Positions 34,442-46,644 of a stretch of DNA of 64,000 nucleotides are shown here, one piece after another. Origin of the DNA: Elmis aenea (taxonomy: Eukaryota; Arthropoda; Insecta; Coleoptera; Elmidae); NCBI GenBank assembly GCA_947652605.1, contig OX393577.1:2666868-2730867 (forward strand). The letters run 5' to 3'. Position numbers and translations under genes: made by a program. Under the pieces are notes generated by a model. That model had not been told where the DNA came from and ran no database searches. It worked only from the letters and a program-made list of their open reading frames with translations. Every line of letters starts with the position of its first letter. Position 1 is the first letter of the stretch.

Positions 34442-35584
34442 TAGGGATTGTAATACCGGTTTACCGGTAAATCGCAAAAAATGCTCTTCAAATTTTACCG
34501 GTAATTTTCCAGTTTTTTACCGGTAATTCCGGTAATTTTACAATATCTTTTTAATCATGATAAAAATCTAAATCAAATAATCGAAAAAAAATTGACGTAT
34601 TTTCAAAGAGAAAAAAAGGGGAAATCATACAAATGGCATATGATTGTTTACTCACTACACGACTAGGGATTGTAATAAATCGCAAAAAATGCTTTTCAAA
34701 TTTAACCGGTAATTTGCCAGTTTTTTACCGGTAATTCCGGTAATTTTCAATATCTTTCTAATCATGATAAAAATCTAAATCAAATAATAGAAAAAAAATT
34801 GAAGTATTTTCAAAGAGAAAAAATAAGGGAAAAGCATACAAATGGCATATGATTGTTTGATTGTTTACTTACTACTCGACCAACAAGTGTAGTAGAATCC
34901 GAAAAAGCTTTTTCCGCGGCTGGATTATTTTGTACAAAAATTAGGTCGCAATTAGGAGACGATAGTTAAGATAAATTATATTTTCTACGTGGTTATTTTT
35001 TAAGAAAAGTTTAAAATAAAAAATATTGTTAATAGTTTGACAACATAGGTATATTATGATAAATCATTTTATATTTTATGTTCAGAATAGTTTTATTTTC
35101 ATGTGTTTTTTGTAATGCTGGATTATATTTTTTGTAATATTTTTATTTTATATATTATATATTGTCATTTTATATTGTGTTATATTAATATTACATAAAA
35201 ATATATTAGATTCGTTAATGGCTGTTAACTAATATACTGTATGAAACTAATTGGGATAGTTTAGGCTTCAACTATCTCAATCAGTTCCATAATAAATAAA
35301 TGTATATAAATATATTTATTTTTAATATGGTTTTCGGAGTTTATCCGGGTAATATTTAAATTGGCTCGACGTTTCGGCAAGCTCTCACTATAGGGGAGAC
35401 GCGGATAAACTCCGAAAACTACATTAAAAATAATGTTAGTAACCGCAAAAATCTAAAAAAAAACAATATAATATAAATATATATAATAATATGATTTACC
35501 GGTAAATTACCGGTAAACCGGTTTTGATTGACAGTTTTACCGAATTACCGGTAATTCAAAAAGTCGGTAAATTTACAATCCCTA
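34442..35584 (+). mobile_element. nested hAT relic with perfect 8-bp target duplication
   Basis: The ends TAGGGATTGTAATACCGG and TTTACAATCCCTA mirror each other. The flanks 34434-34441 and 35585-35592 are both GTTAAAAT. Repeated ACCGGTAA words fill both termini. Near 34881-35005 the frame reads TSVVESEKAFSAAGLFCTK, then IRSQLGDDS, stop, DKLYFLRGYF, which is the C-terminal hAT dimerisation region. The left 220 bases are tandemly duplicated (second copy from about 34665, missing the first ACCGGTTT block). The rest of the transposase is deleted. Confidence 0.93.
35319..35432. repeat. hairpin insertion inside the hAT relic
   Basis: TTTTCGGAGTTTATCCG (35331-35347) is mirrored by CGGATAAACTCCGAAAA (35402-35418), and flanking TTTTTAATAT / ACATTAAAAATA extend the arms. 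The loop holds GGCTCGACGTTTCGGCAAGC. The minus strand therefore reads GCTTGCCGAAACGTCGAGCC, a word pattern common in Penelope-like element ends. Classification is inference. Confidence 0.6.
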
Positions 35585-35673
35585 GTTAAAATGCACGTTT
35601 TTTTTGTTTGCATTTTTGCGAACCTCTAAATATGAGTTACGTATGAGTTTAACGAGGCAAGGGTGCCGCTCTG

Positions 35674-35746
35674 GGCTTTACTTAATGTTCGCATCCTGTA
35701 TGTAATCTATATGCATTTTAATTTAATTGAGTGTAAATCGCCACAG
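35674..35746. repeat. right arm of the inverted repeat (partner at 32526-32602)
   Basis: GGCTTTACTTAATGTTCGCA, TCCTGTATGTAAT, ATGCATTTTAATTTAATT and TAAATCGCC are the mirror image of the left arm. The two arms bracket the hAT relic and about 1.8 kb of other sequence. Confidence 0.85.
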
Positions 35747-36194
35747 ATTCGTACCTTGTAAAATTAGGAACCACAACAGTTGCCAAAATTCAGATTCAGA
35801 CACATTCCTATGTTTTAATTTTCGTTTCTCACCTAGTACATGATATGTGTGTGTGTTCGTGCGTGCATGCGTATTATTTTGTACGTATGGTTTAATAATC
35901 ATGTCACAACATTATTTGTACATTGTTTTAGGTGTACAATCGGAATGACAGATGTTTTACGTGACATAATTTTTATGCTTTGTTAATATTAATAAGCATT
36001 TTACAAATAACGCGAGACATACAAACAGTTGTTATAAGATTCGCTGCGCAAAGTTGTGGTGTACCGTTAATATTTTTTGTTTTTAATATTTGCTTATCTA
36101 CAGGTACGTTCATTGTCCAAATGAAACTTTGTTTTAGGTACAGAAATGTAGATTTAAATTCTGAAGCAAACATTTTCACTTAGTATTTGAATTT

Positions 36195-36745
36195 TTGTGT
36201 GTCTTTTTTTTAGCTTTTTTTTATGTCTTTTCATTTGATGATTCTATCAGTTGCCGCTTTTTTAAATTCGTCGTGCCAGGTTTTTCTCGGTCCATCTCTT
36301 CTGTTTTTTCACTGTGATCCTGCTTCATAGGCTTTTCTGGTTAACCTTTCTTCTTTCATCCAATAAATATGACCCAACCATCACAGCTGCCTTTCTTGTA
36401 TTTTTGTTACATACAACTGATTTTATCCTTAATTGTTCTCTTTCATTTCTGATTCTATCGTTTTTGGTTTTGCCTTGGATTATTTTTTTCGTAACCCCAT
36501 TTCTGCTGCATTCACGCGGCTACTATTTTTGTTTGTGAGTGTCCACGTTTCACTTCCGTATAAAAGTGCCGGAGTTACTACCTTTTTGAGCACTTCCACC
36601 TTTGTTCGTTTTGGGACTACTCTATTTCCAAAAAAATTTGTTCTTAAACTGTTAAATATTCTTCCCACATTTCCTGGCCTCTCGCTTATTTCCTTGTCCA
36701 TTCCTCCATTTTTCTGTATGATCACTCCTAAATATTTTATTCATC
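36195..36745 (-). mobile_element. LINE 3' fragment (family shared with 40.0 and 46.6 kb)
   Basis: The minus frame 36725-36480 reads IIQKNGGMDKEISERPGNVG, then KRTKVEVLKKVVTPALLYGS and ETWTLTNKNSS, the region downstream of the RT active site. Towards 36200 the broken frame carries the basic C-terminus with GRPRK-type text. 5'-truncated and frameshifted. Confidence 0.88.
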
Positions 36746-39520
36746 GTGTAATTTTCTTAACATACTCGTATATACGATGTCATATCGGTCTCCTGCTAAC
36801 ATCATTTACCAAATTGCTGAACTACCCAACAAAATTACAAAATGCTGGATGTATGTATGGTGTGCACTGGCTATAAACTTATTTCAAGTAGCGAAGAAGC
36901 GTTTTTGGCGTTGTGCATCTGTTTCCAAAATGTAAGCTCTATTTTATCCATCGATTCGAATGTTTATCCCGATACAGCTGCCTGCTGGTGCATTAACATT
37001 TAGAATATTGGTGGCAGGTCACGTTCGGGAAAGTTTAACGCAACGTTGCTCGTAAATAAGACGTTAAAACTTTAGGCAGTTGTATGGGAATGTACTATTT
37101 CATTGTGACGTCTATAAAATCCAACTTATGTTCATGTTAGAAGCCAAAACACTAAGTTACGTTCTAAATCGGGAGCACATCTGCCACGGATTATTTGCTG
37201 CTAGTAGCGCCTTTCTTTGTGAATGCCGTAAAACGCGTCCAAATGAATGAACCCCATACATCATAGTTACTACATCGTAAAATTATATTAATTTTTGGTT
37301 TCCTCGACAAGAACAGCATTTGTGCCGATGTTTAAATTGTTTGTTACGATTAAGGGAATTTTTTGGAATTGTTTACATTTAAAAATGTAAGCAACAAACA
37401 TCTATTTTATTGTTTCAATTCAAGTTTTATGTATTTGTGTATCCGGGAATTCCCTAATTGTCTGTTTTAATTCTTTTCATCAAGAACAAAGTCTAATTTG
37501 TTCCATTTTATTTTGCTCCGAATGTTTTGACCATTTAAAAATATCCCTTTTGTCAAGACAAAAATATAATTTTTATGTTTTGATAAATATCCACCTAATT
37601 ATTAATTTTGCTAGGAATTTTTAAATCTATTTGAGAGGGTATTTACTGAAGTATTTTCACAAAAAATATGTGGCACTGGTGGATACAAGAGGCAAAATAA
37701 GGTTCATCAGCAAAAACTGTTTACTTGCTTACAATAAGACCAACAAAATTGTTCTTGGTCTTCTTGTATTGGTCAAAACTCACGAAAAGAACTTGCCTTT
37801 CTGTAAAAATCGCTCGTTTCACATCAAATTAACATTCTGAGACCCCAAAAGTATGTTTCCCTTTGAATGCATTACGATTTCCTGAACCTTTGTCTACACA
37901 TTATTCAATTTACATGTGCACAACTTCGCAAACGTAAAAGTATTATATGTAAATGTATCAGTCGGTATTTAGTTACAATACGTTCGTTCTCAGCCTTGAA
38001 CTCACTTAAAATACGTCAAAAATTACGAAATCCTTTAAATCACCACACAATTAACTCACACCAACTTGTATTCTAGCACTTGGTTCATGGTAACAATCAA
38101 ACCACACGGCAAAAAACCGAACGAACACGTGTGGACTATCATTTCTTTATTATATTCAAATATTTTCTAAATTTAAATGAATAATTCCTGTATTAAATAT
38201 GACCACATGCATATCTGAATAAAAATATGTGTGTATGACCTCAACACAATAATTTACAAACAATATACTGATCACGCATGAGATTCCAAGATGGCAAGGG
38301 ACGGTCTTTCATAACTGTGTTACAACTACTACGCGTTAAATTTGATCTATGATAATGTTACTGAAATTTAATTTTACGTTTCATATACCTGTGCAACTAA
38401 GTGGAGTGACCACAAAGTGACTTTCGCCACTTACGTGTTGTGTAAAATGAAAATTACTCCAGCACATCACACGGAAACGTAGAAGACAATACCAAACTAG
38501 CCGGAAATTACAAACAGGGTACAGAAACGTAACGGTATCGAAAAAAACCAAATTCTACAGCAAAACAGTGCTTAACACAGCTATTTTTTTTCATAATTTT
38601 TTAATTATATGACGTCAACTGACAACAAAAATTTAATACAGCACCCATAGGCAAAAAACGGTTGGCTTTCGCATTTTTTCAAACTCAGTTGTAATAGCTC
38701 CCATGTAATTTTTCTATTCTCTCTTGTAGCATTACTGTATACTTTGGTTCTCTTAAATATTTTTAAAACCATGTAGTTACCTTGTTTTACCTGAAATTGC
38801 AATAATTTTTTTATGGAAAAAGCTTATTGATAGTGTAGACTTAGTTATCTCCGTATTTCCGGACAGTTATCTAGTGTTATTTACCATGTCGTAATGCTGT
38901 CAGCCGTGATTGTAAAAGCAATGTGCATTTGGCCAGCTATCAGAGGAATTTTAAGCCTATTCTATATAAAGCCAGGTTGTATCCGGCGCCATTTGGATTC
39001 CTTTCAGACATAAACACATTTATGTTTTCATTGTCATACCGTAATATGCCCATTCGACGCTTTGACATACAAATGGGAATGCGGTTCTAAACAATTTTTG
39101 AGTTTTTTGTGCACGAAAAAATTTGTCGAAAATTGTGGCATTATTTGTATAGCAAATAGATTATATTTTGTACTTACGGGATGCAGTGCAGAGAAAGTTT
39201 TATATTCCTTTGTTTATGATATTAAATGTTTTTATAATATGTGTTTTGTGCAATTGAAATTTCAATAAATGAAAGCTGTTTTAGTAAAAAAGATAGTGTG
39301 GCCTTGTTTAATCGTTCGATGTACTCTATTTAATTACAAGTCTGGAGTATTTATGAAAAATTGGCTTGTCTAAAGATGCATGTTCTAGTAACACTTACAT
39401 TTTTTCGCACACTGATTCTATTAGTTGTCAAATTGGGGTTGAAATTTGGTTTAAATATAAATTGTATACGCGGTATGCTTCATGAATATAAATAATGATA
39501 TTATTTTTTTGTGTAACAAA
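36746..39520. other. no recognised feature
   Basis: AT-rich, and several ORFs of 60-70 codons lack family signatures. No paired element ends were seen. The stretch 37000-37250 is slightly richer in CpG without a clear promoter motif set. Confidence 0.45.
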
Positions 39521-39529
39521 ATGTTTTTC

Positions 39530-39680
39530 CATGGGCGTCCATAGGGGAGGGCATACAGGGCACTTGTCCCTCCCTGGAATCGAGTACTCCATTAATGACC
39601 AAATGAAGAGGGTCAAGTTAAAAGTTCGTTAATATTTTAATGCACTCCTTTGGGAGCTTTGCCTCCCCCTGGATAATTTT
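39530..39680. mobile_element. remnants of hAT-like ends
   Basis: CCATAGGGGAGGGCATACAGGG (first 20: CCATAGGGGAGGGCATACAG), CCCTCCCTGG and GCCTCCCCCTGG, with GCGGCGCCCAAG further on, look like decayed GC-rich transposon ends. Not classifiable. Confidence 0.3.
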
Positions 39681-39984
39681 CTGCGGCGCCCAAGTGTTTT
39701 ACATAATATTTTCTAGAGCACTTAATCAAAAAATTAGTGTGTTCAATTCGTTCCATCCATTAGTTTTCCAATTTCTCAAAAGCAAAAAATGTATTGCTCT
39801 TTTTACAAGAATTCAGACTTTCCATGCTTAAAATTAATGAATAATATTATCATTCTATATTTATTATGAATATGTATGTTACCTACTATAATAAATAGCG
39901 CCACAGTTTTTTCTTATAATCGTAATTGACCAAGAGATGGGTTAAGTTTGTTTAAACTGCCGGTGCAAAAGGAGTTTATTTTGT

Positions 39985-40640
39985 TTATTTAGTCATGAGT
40001 CCCTCTACTGTTAGGTGTAGGACTTTTGAGTTGTGCTGGCTTTTCCATGTTTTTCTGTCTTGTGCTAGCTTTTTTTAATGTATTTCCATTTGATGTTTTT
40101 ATCCGTCACTGCTTTTTTAACTTCGTCTTGCCAGTTTTTTCTTGGTCTACCGCTTTTTTTTTCTCTGTGATCTTGCTTCATAGGCTTTCCTGGTTAACCT
40201 TTCTTTTTTCATCCTATAAAACGTGACCTAACTATCCCAGCTGTCTTTCCTGTATTTTTGTTTCGACTGATTTTATCTTTAATTGTTCTCTCTATGTTTC
40301 ATTTCTGATTCTATCTTTTTTGGTTTTTCCTTGGATTTTTCTTGGAAATCCCATTTCTGCTGCCTTCACTCGCCAATATTTGTATTTGGGAGTGTCCACG
40401 TTTCACTTTCGTATAAAAGTGCCGAAGTAACTACCTTTTTGACCACTTCCACTTTTGTTCGTTTTGGGATTCTCTATTTACCAAAAATGTCGTTAAACTG
40501 TTAAATATTCTTTCCACATTTCCTGTCCTTTCGCTTATTTCCTTGCCCATTCTTCCAATTTTCTCTATGATCACTCTCAAATATTGAAAGCTTTCTACCT
40601 GTTTCAACCTAAGCCCATTTAAAGCGGAAGGAGTTTTGGC
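39985..40640 (-). mobile_element. LINE 3' fragment
   Basis: The minus strand parallels the copies at 36.2 and 46.6 kb: KRTKVEVVKKVVTSALLYES-type text with several frame breaks, a C-terminal basic region, and the same last bases before the tail (GACTCATGACTAAATAAA). The shared 3' end shows that these are 5'-truncated insertions of one family. Confidence 0.85.
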
Positions 40641-41565
40641 CCTAAATATGTAGCATTTGTTTTAGTCTTTCTCGGTTTTTATGTTGGACAGCTTATACGT
40701 TTTTTTAATCGGGGCTGGAGCCCTCTCTCAACAGTCCAGATCATACAGAAATGTATAGGTGAGATAACTTTAGAAAGTAAAAATGGATAAATATTTATCT
40801 GTGCATGTTATGCACTTAACGGTTTGAAGACTTACATGCATCGGTAGAGTCACATATATGGGTGTAACTTTTATTTACTTTTTCCAGAAATATTTTTTTC
40901 CTTACTTTCTCGCGTGGCGTGCAAATTTTACTGGCGTGATAGTATTTTACAGTAAAAGTTTATTTTAAAAGTGTATCGTATCCAATGAATAAGTTTTGGC
41001 GGAACTAAGTCGACTTATTAGGAAGCAATTAACCATCAATGACCGGTAATAAGGCGCCATAAATTTAACATGCATGAATTACATTGGTATTGCTGGTAGT
41101 AGATACCACAGAGTGTAAAAATGTAAGTGGTACTTTTGTGTACCAGCAGAGTGGCATTTTTTGTGTTTACATTGCCAAACACGAATTCCTAACTTGGTTT
41201 GTTACGTGAACTTAATTATTTATTTTGATTAGATTTTGTCACAACCATTTCTTGATTTAATTCAATTAAGTTTTTTTTTAACTATTGCTTTTACCAGTAA
41301 AGATGGCCAGATGAAATTATTTGAAGTGAAGAGTTAGCAGAGGTATTTAAAAAAGTTGTCGAGTATTCTGCTGAACTCGGCAAGTTTACCCCTTAAGCAA
41401 AACATTATATTGTGCGCCTTATTTATTAAAAATAAATTTCAAATAGGTAGAATTGAAAAAATTGCATTGCATTTTTTTTAATAATCTTTTATTAGCTCTA
41501 ATGTACTAAATTATCTTTCAGTAAAAGCAGCTCACAAGGGCAGGGTAAAAAATGACATAAACGAA
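40641..41565. other. no recognised feature
   Basis: AT-rich, with no ORF or element ends recognised. Confidence 0.45.
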
Positions 41566-41569
41566 GTTG

Positions 41570-42040
41570 TAAGAAGCGTATTTGCTTTACAGCTCGTGTT
41601 ATGTAGCTTACTTTTTCTAAGATCACATAATACCTACGACTTTAACGGCTTTTTGGCTAATACACACATGTAATTACGTTGTCTTGTCAATTTTGACGAA
41701 AGTCTACCTTGACTTTTCTAGACAAGTGTGCGTAATTGCTTTACAACTCGTGTCATGTAGCTTACTTCTTCTACGATCACATAATACCTACGATTTTAAC
41801 GGCTTCTTGGCTAATACACACATGTAATTACGTTGTCTTGTCAATTTTGACGAAAGTCTACCTTGACTTTTCTAGACAAGTGTGCGTAATTGCTTTACAA
41901 CTCGTGTCATGTAGCTTACTTTTTCTACGATCACATAATACCTACGATTTTAACGGCATCTTGGCTAATACACACATGTAATTACGTTGTCTTGTCAATT
42001 TTGACGTAAGTCTACCTTGACATTTCTAGACAAGTGTGCG
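41570..42040. repeat. tandem array D: three units of 154 bp
   Basis: GACAAGTGTGCGTAATTGC-type junctions at 41721 and 41875 give a 154-bp period. Each unit has CATAATACCTACGA, TTTTAACGGC, TTGGCTAATACACACATGTA, then TTGTCAATTTTGACGAAAGT and the hairpin AAGTC-TACCTT-GACTT. Copies 2 and 3 are nearly identical. 154 is not a multiple of three and the 81-codon ORF across it is not a gene. A single inverted copy ends an element at 49607. Confidence 0.93.
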
Positions 42041-43975
42041 TTATAACTCACTTACATGTATTGTATTATAAAATCAACAAAAAAGAAATTGTTTGATGAC
42101 AATCGCATTTAATTTGTTTGCATGAATTTCGACTTTTTGAAGCATAATCGCAAATCACCTATTCTAAACTGTACAAATGAAAATCAAATCAAATGTCATC
42201 ATTTGCTTCATTCTTCAGTTTATTTTCGGTCTGCCTTTTAGGAGATTTAAGATTTATATCTGTCAAAAGGAAGAATTTCTTTCTTGTTTCGGATTAAGAT
42301 GTATCACATTTTTAAAGAGCTTAGCGAGAAAAATATTTTTATTACATGTTGCTTCTGTCGATAGAACCTAGCAGGGGCAATCTCTAGTTTCATCTGTTTA
42401 TGGGCCCTGTTGAGATAGGGCCCCTGTGCATTGCACACTTTTGCTATTAGTTGGCCCCTGGATGAATCACTATTGAGGCTCAATGGTGTGTTTTTTTTTT
42501 TAAATATTGTGTCCATAACAAAAATAAGAATGAATGTCCTTTGAAATAATGCCTAGATCTTAGTTACTTATCGGAAAAATATTTCACTTGAGTGTTCTCA
42601 AACGCTTAAGTGGACATGTAACAGTTTTTTTGTTTTCGGTAACAGAAGCCTGTTCCGGAATGCACCACTAATAAATTCTTTAGAAATTATTTTTGTACGA
42701 CAAGAGCTACCCTAATATCTCGAGCTGTATAAGAATTCTAGGGAGGGGCAGAAAGTTAATCTCCGTATCGTGTGCTGTTATGGGTGCGGGTCCTTTTCAT
42801 GGTAGAAGTGGAGTTCTTGTGTTAGTCGGCTAGAAACCCGCTGTGGGTCAGTCGCAACAGGTGCAAGTGTTTGTCGAATGTGTGTTTGTATGTGAACCGC
42901 CTCGTAGTGCTTAAATGTAAACGAAAGTGCAAAGAGATCGCGGCAAACGTGGTTAATAAAGTATCTGGGGCTTTTAACAGATTAAAGTTTGTAGTCATTG
43001 AATTGTTTGTGTGAAAAATGTTTGAAGAAGGTTTTTTTTTTAACCGAGTTTGAACGTTTCGTACTAGAAAGGTTGAGGCATAATTTCAAAGGGCACTTCA
43101 TGCCACATGCCTTAATGTTTATTAGTAAACAAACTTGGAGCTTTCTGCAGAGAAAAATGTTGCACGGATTCACCTCTATTTGTATAAGTTAAATGCTTGT
43201 TGGTGTTTTTAAGTCTTTTGTAAAAGTGTTGTTATCTAAAAGCTTTCCGGTTTGATAATTTTCTGAAGGTTGTGTTATACTAAAACACTAATTTTCAGTC
43301 TGTTCTAACTCTGTTTGTTCACGTATTTACTAAACGTTGTTTGGTCCAATCATAAATATTAGTTCTCCTTTGGTTCTTTTATGATGAAATGGTTTAACTT
43401 TGAGTTTTTTGTGTGTGTATTGCCTGTTTATAAACATTCTGTCAGCTTTACTTACGTAAACTTTTAAGCAGTTTCGTTCTAATACTGATGAACTTGTTAC
43501 AAAGTAACGTAATATATTATAAATAAGTTGGTTTTTAACACATCGGAACTGGTTCTTTGCGTTTTGCATGTCAATATTTGTTGTGGTCAGCTATTCTACC
43601 CGACTGAATGGAGGTTAATCGATGAAGAAATAAGTGTTGATTTGGGATGATACGTGTGCATAGGTGGTGAATATATTTTCGTTTTGGTTCGTCGAACCCT
43701 TTTATCTAAATAGGAAATCAGCATATATAACGTTTAATAGGTTCTATGTCTGATTTTCCATGTTCAGTTATATTTAGCTTTGTGTCTTCAACCTCTAGAG
43801 GGAAGGACACTTGTGTTCCATATGTGCCGTCACTCATTCTCCCGGTTATTTTCGTTGGACGTACTGATAATTAAAAAAACAAAACACTGAACTAGAATAC
43901 TTGTTAAGTTTTAAATAATTTCTGTCTTGTTCTTGTCATTTTGGAACGAAAAACGTCGCGTTATGATATTTATAT
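42041..43975. other. mostly featureless; candidate promoter near 42760-42960
   Basis: 42770-42960 is less AT-rich (GGGTGCGGGTCC, GGTCAGTCGCAACAGG, AGAGATCGCGGCAAACG) and GGTCAGTCG resembles an initiator. It may be an upstream promoter of the plus-strand gene at 56.5 kb. No good donor site follows closely, so support is weak. Confidence 0.25.
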
Positions 43976-43977
43976 AC

Positions 43978-44400
43978 AGTGTGTCCAGAATTCGAGGTTC
44001 ACCATCGGTAACTTTTAAATCGTAATAGATACAAGGTCGGTCAAATGGGACAAAAGTTACCTACTTCATAGAGCAATACAGCGATGCTTTTGTTTTTGAA
44101 AAAAAAAAAATCAAGGCTAATTTGATATTGATGGAAAATCAAAAAGTCATTACTTCACATGAATTTATCTCAGTTGCTATGAGATATAGCTAAAAAAAAG
44201 TTCTTAACAAAAACGGTAGATATTTTTGATCGCTATAAAATGGCGCCAATGATTTTTTTTAATATTGCATGTTTTATGAGATACAGCATTTTTTTAAATG
44301 CAAACCGTAGTTGATTTTAGTGTCTTTCGAGAGCTTATTTTTCTCTCTTTGCAATGATGTGCCACATGATACATTTATTTTTAAGTTTGACGGCTCTAAT
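43978..44400. mobile_element. one-ended mariner-type terminal fragment
   Basis: TACAGTGTGTCCAGAATTCG and AGGTTCACCATCGG match, in mirror form, the terminus that closes at 63988 (CCTCGAATTTGGGACACCCT). No right end was found, so it is truncated. The right limit is approximate. Confidence 0.55.
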
Positions 44401-44616
44401 CTTAAACAACGATTTTCATTAAAAAAATTAGACAAGCCATGAATTAATAACGTCGGGTTTCATCCATTAGCTGATAAGAAACAAAAGAACGCCTAAACAA
44501 AGTAAAAATCAAATATTGGTGATACTATTTTGTAATTTTTGATAGCAAAACCAAAGATGATAAATCAATTACGTAGGCTGTGAAACAAAAGTTTGTTAGA
44601 TTCAAAGGTATTGTCA

Positions 44617-45203
44617 GGGGAAAAACTGAGAAGTTGAATAATAAAAGTAATTTTTGCGATCGCGTTGGCCATGAAAACGTCAGAGATAAAATCGAAATTC
44701 TTCTATTTACCAATGCGCGCATCCTTTGCAAGTAAAATGGTGCAAAGTTTTTAAAAATATCTCAAACGGTTCCGGATGAGAAAAACGTCAAAAACGAAAA
44801 CCCTTCAAAAGCGCTATGATTTGAGAAGTTGTCGTATAATTTGTTATAACTAAATCTATGCGACTTGCATAGGTGTTTAACATAGGGGAAACCGTTTTTA
44901 CAAGGACCTTTTTTTTCAAGTTTTTGTCTGGAACCGTTCAAGATTTTTTCAATAACTTTGCACCATTTTACTTGCAAAGGATGCACGTATTAGTTAATAG
45001 AAGAATTTAGATTTGTCCCTGACGGTTTCATGGTCAACGCGATCGCAAAAATAACCTTTATTATTCAACTTCTCAGTTTTTCCCCTATTTTGCCGAAGGA
45101 AATGGCCAGTGGTACGTATAACCCAAAACATTTATTTTTGATGTTCTTGGTGCAATAAACACAGCCTCAAATTCTAGCGACAACGTATCGTGACCCTCCC
45201 TTG
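44617..45203. mobile_element. second copy of the 4436-5123 fold-back element, left end missing
   Basis: GGGGAAAAACTGAGAAGTTG starts inside the left arm. The rest runs in parallel with the first copy (TTTTTGCGATCGCG, AAGTAAAATGGTGCAAAG, CTGACGGTTTCATGGTCAAC) to the right terminus CGTGACCCTCCC. About 100 bases of the outer left arm are absent. Confidence 0.85.
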
Positions 45204-46640
45204 TTAGAAAACTAAATTCGATCGGTGCCACAACTAAAAAACAAGTGCCGAACGCACACTTATGTAAAACTTCAAAATTGTTTCTGCTTATTGTTAGTAT
45301 CTTAGTGAATACATTGGAAGATAAAGTATGCTAAAACTGAAAAAATTACCTCCTTTTTACATTTTAAATGTTATTTTTATCTTATATCTATTTAAAGTTG
45401 TGTAAATTTGAGTCTCTGCAAGGACTTGATACCTAAACTGCGACATACTGTATTCAAGAAATGATCTCGTGTGTACATTTTTCTATGTTACTTTCAAATG
45501 CCAACTGCAATTTAAGCGTCTGTAGTGGATTAAACGAACGGTTGTTCAATTTATCACGTGTCGGTTAAGAACAACAAGACAGGGAAAGTTGTTGTGTGTA
45601 AAAGTATTTTTTTATAATTGCACTGTGAGCGAATTTTCAATGAAATATTTACGATAGATTTATGCAATACCGTAATAACGATTCAAAACGCCTTTCACTC
45701 TACATAATGGAACATTAAACGGTGCATTAGGGATAATTTCGTCTTGCTTATAATTTCCATCATCATTAACACGGTCATATGCATACATAATGGGTTGATT
45801 ACAAGACAGAGTGTCGGAATTTTTAGATAATTGCTTTTGTAAATTTCTTTTCAAGAAATGTTACACTATCTTGCTGTTAATAATAGCTAACAGAGCTGAT
45901 ATTATTTATAATAAGTAATATACAACTGCTTTAGATTATAACAAAACGTGGCTTAGGAAGGTTACAGATCAACCTTGAAAGGGATTTTTTATGAAATTAT
46001 TAGCTTGTCTCGTGTAATTAAAGGTCATTTGTTTGTAAAATCGATAAATGAGGTATAAAATAATGACCGGTTTGAATTATATACTTATTTATTGTTAAAT
46101 AATAATTGCCTATATTTTTTTGTTAGCACGTTGTTTGCTAATTGCTTGTGCAAAAAAAGCCTTGTAATTCTCTTGTATTATCTTAAACGTATAAAAGTTT
46201 TATAGTCAGTTGCTGCTAGTTTAAAAAAAAAATTAATTATTTGTTTTTCTTGCACTTATCACATTTTGTTGACGCACATTTAGTAATTTATGGATGTAAA
46301 TCCCAGAATAAATGTAGAAGTAAAACACGTGTAATAAAACGTCAGATATAATTGACTCAAACTCTGGGTCGTACTTTTGGATCATGTTAACAAGAAAAAT
46401 TCGACGAGCCAAACAAAACTTTGACGACGTCAAGGTGCTAGGAAAATCCTATACGTTCAACCAGGTTAGACATGTTGACTCATAAGAGTTGTTGGCAATG
46501 AGATTTGGACATCAAGGTAGATTCTGCCACTCACGGGACAGATTTAGTGCTCTCTCGATTAGGATTTACGATGATGGAATAAACAGATTAAGAGATTACC
46601 TCTCGTAGAACTATTAAACTGTTTGACTTAATTTTCGTTG
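45204..46640. other. no confirmed feature; one odd ORF at 45660-45854 (minus)
   Basis: The minus ORF reads NSDTLSCNQPIMYAYDRVND and ends VLNRYYGIA. Its composition is less AT-driven than its neighbours, but it has no Met start and a stop just upstream, and I recognise no family. It may be the tail of a decayed element or a chance ORF. Confidence 0.25.
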
Positions 46641-46644
46641 GTTT

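Noticed and set aside
36433..36876. 147-codon plus-strand ORF rich in Phe, Leu and Ser
   Set aside because: Reverse reading of a LINE 3' fragment on the minus strand.
37631..37840. 69-codon ORF with Met start
   Set aside because: No family resemblance, no splice context and composition like the surrounding AT-rich DNA.
41736..41981. 81-codon ORF as a gene
   Set aside because: It crosses two units of the 154-bp tandem repeat and repeats itself; no family signature.
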